Origin: an uncultured Clostridium sp.
Lineage (GTDB): Bacteria > Bacillota > Clostridia > Clostridiales > Clostridiaceae
Direction of reading: 5' to 3'
Assembly (NCBI RefSeq): GCF_900769625.1
Contig: NZ_CAAGHK010000027.1
Span: forward strand, 1 to 26,337
DNA length: 26,337 nucleotides
Each line of letters begins with the position of its first letter. Position 1 is the stretch's first letter. Below are positions 22,308-26,337 of this stretch, piece after piece. Under the pieces are notes generated by a model that worked only from the letters and a program-made list of their open reading frames with translations, searched no databases and was not told the origin of the DNA. Made by a program: the position numbers and the translations under genes.

Positions 22308-22366
22308 AAATTCCACCCTTAATTAATAAATTTATCTATTCTTAAGCAAAATAATAGATATTCTTT

Positions 22367-22372
22367 ATTTTA
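22367..22372 (-). promoter_or_regulatory. Candidate extended -10 promoter for darA-holB-ricT
   Basis: Minus-strand TGGTAAAAT about 60 nt upstream of darA, with no clear -35. The 201-nt gap between tmk and darA otherwise shows no gene; it is long for an intra-operon space and supports a separate start. Confidence 0.45.
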
Positions 22373-22508
22373 CCACAAATAGGATGTATTTGATATTGCT
22401 TTAATCAGTATGTGATTCAATTCTGAATATCTATATACAATGCTTTATACTCTCAATATATATTATTATTATTCATTATCATAAATCTAAATTTTTTTGT
22501 ACTATTAA

Positions 22509-23144
22509 TTATAAAGATAACAATTTATCATTTAAAATTTTCTTTATTTCATCGACAATATCTTCTCTAGACTGATCTGCATCTATTCTTACTATCCTAT
22601 CCTTATTGCAAGTATAAACCTTATTATACCCTTCTCTAACTTTTTCATGAAAGTCTATCTTTTCAAGATCTAATCTATTAACTTCATGTTCACCACTCTT
22701 ATTTATTCTTTCAAGACCTATTTTAGGATCTAAATCAAACCATATTGATAAATCAGGAATATACTCTCCTATGGCAAACTTATTTATACTCATAACTTCA
22801 TCCATACCTAATCCTCTTGCATAACCTTGATATGCGAGAGAAGAGTCAATAAATCTGTCACATAGAACTATATGCCCATTTTCTAATGACGGTATAACTT
22901 TTTCAACTAAGTGCTGTCTTCTTGCTGCTGCATAAAGAAGTGCCTCAGTTCTGCCATCCATTTTTGTATTTTCTTTATTTAAAATAACTTGTCTAATTTC
23001 TTCAGCGATTTTAATTCCACCTGGTTCTCTTGTCTTTATGCATTTAAATCCCTTTTCTGTAATCCAATCATATATTGATTCAATTGCAGTTGTTTTTCCA
23101 GTACCTTCGCCACCCTCAAAAACTATAAATAAACCTTTTTTCAT
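22509..23144 (-). CDS. tmk: Thymidylate kinase
   Basis: Phosphorylates dTMP to dTDP for DNA synthesis. The 211-residue protein carries the P-loop FEGGEGTGKTT (about 9-19), the TREPGG motif (about 38-43), the LID/DR region CDRFIDSSLAYQGYARG (about 95-111) and the D-R-I-V-R-I-D-A ending typical of Tmk. The ATG follows GTGAGG. Its place between gin and darA mirrors Bacillus csfB-xpaC-yaaN-tmk-yaaQ with xpaC and yaaN absent. Confidence 0.97.
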   Translation of the reverse strand: MKKGLFIVFEGGEGTGKTTAIESIYDWITEKGFKCIKTREPGGIKIAEEIRQVILNKENTKMDGRTEALLYAAARRQHLVEKVIPSLENGHIVLCDRFIDSSLAYQGYARGLGMDEVMSINKFAIGEYIPDLSIWFDLDPKIGLERINKSGEHEVNRLDLEKIDFHEKVREGYNKVYTCNKDRIVRIDADQSREDIVDEIKKILNDKLLSL

Positions 23145-23283
23145 ATATACCTCACTTTATTAACAAATAAACTAGAGAAATATACTAAAGTAGTTCTGCT
23201 TAAATAAAAATAAACTTTTACATGAAAAATCAAATATATATCTAACCTGCTAACCAATACATATTTTTATACTGCTTAACATT

Positions 23284-23469
23284 TTATTTTTCACACTCAT
23301 CAAATAATATTATCTTTATTGAATCTTTAAGTTCATCGTAATCAGAATCTTCTACTTTTGTATTAACTATTTTTTGTTCACATTGCTTACAAATCATTTC
23401 TCCATTTATTATTATACCATCACAATTAATCTGTCCACATATAAAACATTTTTTAATTAAGTTTTCCAC
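23284..23469 (-). CDS. gin: Gin (CsfB), anti-sigma factor of sigma-G
   Basis: Gin is a zinc protein that inhibits sigma-G (and sigma-E) to time forespore gene expression in Bacillus. This 61-residue protein has the paired CxxC (Cys 8, 11 and 27, 30) around a short hairpin (GIIINGEMI) and the VNTKVEDSDYDELKDSIK helix typical of the family. The start is GTG with GGGGGAG upstream; an in-frame ATG 33 nt earlier has no site. It lies upstream of tmk on the same strand, the same position as csfB, and is preceded by a sigma-F-like promoter at 23514-23542, which fits known forespore control. An additional Cys16 is present. Confidence 0.88.
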   Translation of the reverse strand: MENLIKKCFICGQINCDGIIINGEMICKQCEQKIVNTKVEDSDYDELKDSIKIILFDECEK

Positions 23470-23513
23470 AATTACTCCCCCTTTTCCACACTTAGAAATC
23501 AAATCTATCTAAG

Positions 23514-23542
23514 ATTATTTCCTTAAAGATTATATTTAATAC
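23514..23542 (-). promoter_or_regulatory. Sigma-F-type promoter candidate for gin
   Basis: The minus strand reads GTATT, exactly 15 nt, then GGAAATAAT, matching the sigma-F form GYATA-N15-GGnnAnAnT at nearly every constrained position (one mismatch in the -35). It is 45 nt upstream of the GTG start of gin. Bacillus csfB is sigma-F dependent, so the position makes sense. Confidence 0.65.
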
Positions 23543-23677
23543 ATATAGATTGTTAAATTATTTTTATTTTATTGGAAACACTAAAATTAATAGTTAAATA
23601 TCTTAGAAAGGAGAAGTTACTTTAGATTTTATTCCTATTGTAATTTTAGATTTAAGTCTTAGTAACATGTACTAATT

Positions 23678-24841
23678 ATGAAACATGAAATTATCACTTT
23701 TTTATCTACCTGCCAGGATGATATAAAAAATTTGGCAACTTATCTATATGAAAATCCCGAAATAAGTTATAACGAATATAACTCTTCTAAATATATCTGC
23801 GATATGTTGAAAAAATATCACTTTAATATTACCGAAAAATTTCTAGAAATAGATAATTCCTTTTTGGCCGAAAAAGGTTCTGGATATCCAAAAATCTGCT
23901 TTTTATGTGAATATGATGCTATCGAAGATGACGGACACATAACTGGCCATAATCTTGTCACTGCAACATCAGTTGCTGCTGCTATTGCATTGGGCAGTAT
24001 AATTGATAAAACTGGCGGTACTGCCATAATAATAGGATGTCCTGGTGAATATCTAGGTGGTAGTAAAGGAACCATGGTACGTCAGGGAGTTTTTGAAGAT
24101 ATTGATGTGGTAATGGTGGTTCATCCTGACACTGAAACATGTGAAAGTGGTTCTTCTTCTGCAATAATTCCACTTGGTTTGAGCTTTATGGGGAATAAAG
24201 GGTTAAGCTTCCTAAACAAAAAAGCATACACTCCTTTAGATGCTGCTTTGCTTACATTAAATATTCTCGAATCCATAAAAAAAGGACTTCCTGATAATCT
24301 TGAAATAAGCTCAATAATTTCGAATGGAGGATATACTCCTTTATTATTACCTTCAAAATCTGAAATAAAATTTTATATTCGTGCAATAAACACAGAACTT
24401 GCTGAATTAGGTGATAATAAAATACATACTATAGTACATCATGTAAGTGAATTAACAGATATTGAACATAAATTCTTCTTATATGAATGTCCTAATCAGG
24501 AACTTATAACTAATAGGACTTTGAACAGACTATTCAGCCACAATCTCAAGGAAAATGGTATAATTCATATTAATCCTCCAAAAAATATTTATGCTGGTCT
24601 GAGCCTCGGAGATGTAAGTCATAAAGTTCCTTGTATTCATCCTTATATATCAATTCTGGATGATAACCATAAAAATATAAAATATGGTAGTTTAGAATTT
24701 GCTGAAAATACTATTTCAGACTTTTCAATAAAACAATGCATAATTGCTGCTACTTCATTAGCTGATACAGCACTTGATCTCATAGAAAGTGAAAAACTTC
24801 TGAAAGAAGTTAAAACAGAATTTTATGAAACAATTAAATGA
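23678..24841 (+). CDS. M20-family peptidase/amidohydrolase homologue with missing metal ligands
   Basis: A 387-residue protein of the M20D (AbgB/aminoacylase-like) group: N-terminal LATYLYENPEISYNEYNSSK (about 19-38), EYDAIEDDGHITGHN (78-92), CPGEYLGGSKG (121-131), VVHPDTET (147-154) and C-terminal SLGDVSHKVPCIHPY. In active relatives the corresponding signatures are GHACGHN and PAEEG, where the Cys and second Glu bind metal. Here these positions are Thr89 and Tyr125; E124, H91 and H149 remain. It may be a pseudoenzyme or use one metal. No signal peptide. There is no Shine-Dalgarno directly before the ATG; an orphan AAAGGAG lies about 65 nt upstream. It is divergent from gin and ends at a strong terminator. 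Confidence 0.88.
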   Translation: MKHEIITFLSTCQDDIKNLATYLYENPEISYNEYNSSKYICDMLKKYHFNITEKFLEIDNSFLAEKGSGYPKICFLCEYDAIEDDGHITGHNLVTATSVAAAIALGSIIDKTGGTAIIIGCPGEYLGGSKGTMVRQGVFEDIDVVMVVHPDTETCESGSSSAIIPLGLSFMGNKGLSFLNKKAYTPLDAALLTLNILESIKKGLPDNLEISSIISNGGYTPLLLPSKSEIKFYIRAINTELAELGDNKIHTIVHHVSELTDIEHKFFLYECPNQELITNRTLNRLFSHNLKENGIIHINPPKNIYAGLSLGDVSHKVPCIHPYISILDDNHKNIKYGSLEFAENTISDFSIKQCIIAATSLADTALDLIESEKLLKEVKTEFYETIK

Positions 24842-24845
24842 ATGC

Positions 24846-24885
24846 AAAAATCCCTGAAGGCGTAACTGCTAACAGGGATTTTATT
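24846..24885 (+). terminator. Terminator after the M20-like gene
   Basis: A perfect AAAAATCCCTG/CAGGGATTTTT-type stem with a 16-nt loop, followed by TTTTATTAT, starts 4 nt after the stop codon. It separates this gene from corA, which has its own promoter. Confidence 0.88.
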
Positions 24886-24893
24886 ATGTATAT

Positions 24894-24921
24894 TTGTTCT
24901 AGGCATATAACCTAGTATAAT
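24894..24921 (+). promoter_or_regulatory. Promoter of corA with palindromic spacer
   Basis: TTGTTC (24894-24899), a 16-nt spacer and TATAAT (24916-24921); further TATAAT-like copies follow at 9-nt steps. The spacer contains CTAGG and CCTAG arms around 7 nt (24899-24915), a small perfect palindrome in operator position. Confidence 0.55.
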
Positions 24922-24959
24922 AGTATAATAAGTATAAGAACTATTAGGAGGTGTATACA

Positions 24960-25904
24960 TTGATTCAAATTTATAAGAGTGAAAGCGAGTCTAACTGCAA
25001 CTTAAAAACTCTTGATACTATTGAAAACGGATCATGGATAAATATAATTGCTCCATCAGATGAAGAATTGATTCTGATTTCAAAAAAGACTGGTGTCAGT
25101 CTAGATCTGCTAAAATCAGCTTTGGATGATGAAGAAACTTCACGTATAGAAATTGAAGATGATACTTTATTAGTAATTGTCGATATTCCTTTTACTGAAA
25201 TGGAAGATAACTCTCTAACTTATGATACCTATCCATTATCAATAATACATACAGACAGACAAATCATAACCGTATGTCTAAAAAACAGTAAGATATTAAC
25301 TGATTTTGCAAATCATAAAGTAAAATCATTTTATACTTTTAAAAAATCAAGATTTATATTACAGATTTTAAATAGAATATCAACATACTATTTGATTTAC
25401 TTAAGACAAATAGATAAAAAAAGTCTTATGATCGAAAAAAGACTTCATAAATCTATGAAGAATCGAGAGCTTATTCAGCTTCATTCGCTAGAAAAATCAC
25501 TTGTTTATTTTTCCACTTCTTTAAAAGCTAATGAAATTACCTTAGAAAAAATGCTTAAGCTAGAATTGATGCAGAAGTATGAAGAAGATACGGATGTTTT
25601 AGAAGATGTTATCATTGAAAATAAGCAGGCTATTGAAATGACTGAAATTTATAGTAATATCCTTGCCAGTACAATGGACTTTTTTGCTTCTGTAATATCA
25701 AATAACCTTAATATCGTAATGAAAGTATTAGCATCTGTAACAATATTACTTGCCATACCAACTATCATAAGCGGTATTTATGGTATGAATATTGATTACC
25801 TTCCTTTTTCTAAAGGTCCTCAGTCATTTACTAATGTAATGGCAATAATAGCTGGAATATGTACTGTTGTTGCATTTATACTATATAAAAAAGATATGTT
25901 CTAG
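24960..25904 (+). CDS. corA: CorA-type divalent cation transporter
   Basis: A membrane Mg2+ (or Co2+/Ni2+) channel of the CorA family, 314 residues. A large cytoplasmic N-terminal domain (about 1-250) with long helices precedes two transmembrane segments near the C-terminus (about 256-276 and 289-309) joined by the signature YGMN (about 277-280). The start is TTG, 8 nt after GGAGG; an upstream GTG that overlaps this site is unlikely. The monocistronic unit has its own promoter and terminator. Substrate cannot be fixed from sequence; no M-box or other Mg2+ riboswitch is visible in the short leader. Confidence 0.94.
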   Translation: MIQIYKSESESNCNLKTLDTIENGSWINIIAPSDEELILISKKTGVSLDLLKSALDDEETSRIEIEDDTLLVIVDIPFTEMEDNSLTYDTYPLSIIHTDRQIITVCLKNSKILTDFANHKVKSFYTFKKSRFILQILNRISTYYLIYLRQIDKKSLMIEKRLHKSMKNRELIQLHSLEKSLVYFSTSLKANEITLEKMLKLELMQKYEEDTDVLEDVIIENKQAIEMTEIYSNILASTMDFFASVISNNLNIVMKVLASVTILLAIPTIISGIYGMNIDYLPFSKGPQSFTNVMAIIAGICTVVAFILYKKDMF

Positions 25905-25919
25905 TCACATATCTTTTTT
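25887..25919 (+). terminator. Terminator overlapping the corA stop codon
   Basis: The stem AAAAAAGATATGT (25887-25899) pairs perfectly with 25907-25919, and the TAG stop lies in the 7-nt loop. The T-run follows directly. The last codons of corA thus form half of the terminator. Between here and 26110 I see only AT-rich sequence. Confidence 0.9.
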
Positions 25920-26110
25920 GTTTTTATTTATTATGTTCAATATTACAAATATTTAAGTAAAATACCATATTAATATATAAGTTTTAATAATAAAATTCTA
26001 TTAAAATTAAATAAAAAATCTACAAGGATTTCACCTTATTTATCAATTATTAATTAGACATACATATCTTAATTAAGTATTTACCTTGATATATTTATTC
26101 TTATAAAACA

Positions 26111-26140
26111 AAAAAACTGAAGCAAATACTTCAGTTTTTT
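26111..26140 (-). terminator. Terminator of the tRNA-Phe/tRNA-Cys transcript
   Basis: A 12-bp stem (26111-26122 with 26129-26140) with a 6-nt loop and T-runs on either side begins 2 nt past the CCA of tRNA-Cys. It is symmetric and could work in both directions. Confidence 0.92.
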
Positions 26141-26141
26141 T

Positions 26142-26216
<75 letters not shown>

Positions 26217-26221
26217 ATATA

Positions 26222-26297
26222 TGGTGGCTCGAACTGGAATCGAACCAGTGACACGAGGATTTTCAGTCCCCTGCTCTTCCGACTGAGGAATCGAACC
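26222..26297 (-). tRNA. tRNA-Phe (anticodon GAA), 5' half anomalous
   Basis: The 3' two-thirds is a normal tRNA-Phe: anticodon stem GGGGA/TCCTC, loop CTGAAAA with anticodon GAA, T arm ACTGG-TTCGATT-CCAGT and acceptor TCGAGCC plus ACCA. The 5' end reads GGTTCGATTCCTCAGTCGG. It still gives 76 nt and a paired acceptor stem with one G-T, but position 9 is T, and C10 faces C25, a mismatch in the D stem. The first eleven bases equal a T-arm sequence, so this looks like a join of two tRNA genes. See findings. Confidence 0.8.
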
Positions 26298-26337
26298 TTC
26301 TTACCTCGCAAATTCCTGCTCTTCCACACGGGCTCCC
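26298..26337 (-). pseudogene. tRNA-like fragment at the window edge
   Basis: The minus strand contains GGAAGAGCAGG, the same 11 nt as in the D arm of tRNA-Phe (26315-26325 versus 26270-26280), and runs into GGTTCGATTCC shared with the tRNA-Phe 5' end. It resembles a tRNA body with D-arm and T-arm parts but no complete cloverleaf can be folded from it. It may be the remnant of a fused tRNA gene or an assembly artefact in a tRNA array. Confidence 0.4.

Noticed and set aside
22317..22508. AT-rich gap between tmk and darA examined for a riboswitch or small RNA
   Set aside because: Only a possible extended -10 was seen; no stable stem, T-run or conserved motif.
23818..24173. Minus-strand ORFs antisense to the M20-like gene
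   Set aside because: They overlap a long coherent frame with family motifs and have no start signals.

Overview
The window is low-GC, AT-rich chromosomal DNA with a spore-forming Clostridium-type gene content: sigH, gin (csfB), disA, ctsR-mcsA-mcsB-clpC, a 2[4Fe-4S] ferredoxin and a T-box-controlled proS. Most genes lie on the minus strand and reproduce, in order, the Bacillus/Clostridium yaa-yac core block. Read in the direction of transcription (right to left) the order is: tRNA-Phe, tRNA-Cys; gin, tmk, darA, holB, ricT, an HMA-like gene and ferredoxin; ctsR-mcsA-mcsB-clpC; trxB-grx; radA; disA; yacL-ispD; T-box-proS-cysS-mrnC-rlmB-rae1; sigH; tRNA-Thr and the start of tuf.

Layout by window coordinate. 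1-1034: start of tuf, tRNA-Thr and sigH, each with a readable sigma-A-type promoter. 1035-6454: RNA-processing and aminoacyl-tRNA synthetase operon, headed by a complete proline T-box leader with specifier CCA and a perfect-consensus promoter. 6455-8280: ispD and the PIN/TRAM membrane protein YacL. 8540-8941: a small plus-strand gene resembling MazG-type proteins. 9025-11684: disA (c-di-AMP synthase) and radA. 11685-13788: a non-core insertion with one or two tiny ORFs, two convergent glutaredoxin-like genes and a thioredoxin reductase. 13964-18541: class III heat-shock operon with a CtsR operator. 18850-20100: metallo-beta-lactamase-fold protein, ferredoxin and an HMA-fold protein without metal cysteines. 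20111-23542: ricT, holB, darA (c-di-AMP receptor), tmk and gin, the last with a sigma-F-like promoter. 23678-25904: a divergent M20 peptidase homologue and a CorA-type transporter on the plus strand. 26142-26337: tRNA-Cys, then a tRNA-Phe whose 5' half looks chimeric at the window end.

The genes serve translation (tuf, proS, cysS, rlmB, mrnC, rae1, tRNAs), replication and repair (holB, tmk, radA), c-di-AMP signalling (disA, darA), protein quality control (ctsR operon), thiol redox (trxB, two glutaredoxins) and sporulation control (sigH, gin, ricT). The strongest anomalies are a McsB homologue lacking the catalytic cysteine and several nucleotide-binding arginines, an M20 homologue lacking two metal-ligand positions, and small uncharacterised genes between the core blocks. 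I see no prophage, insertion sequence or CRISPR array. All functional calls rest on motif and synteny recognition by eye; no database search was run.
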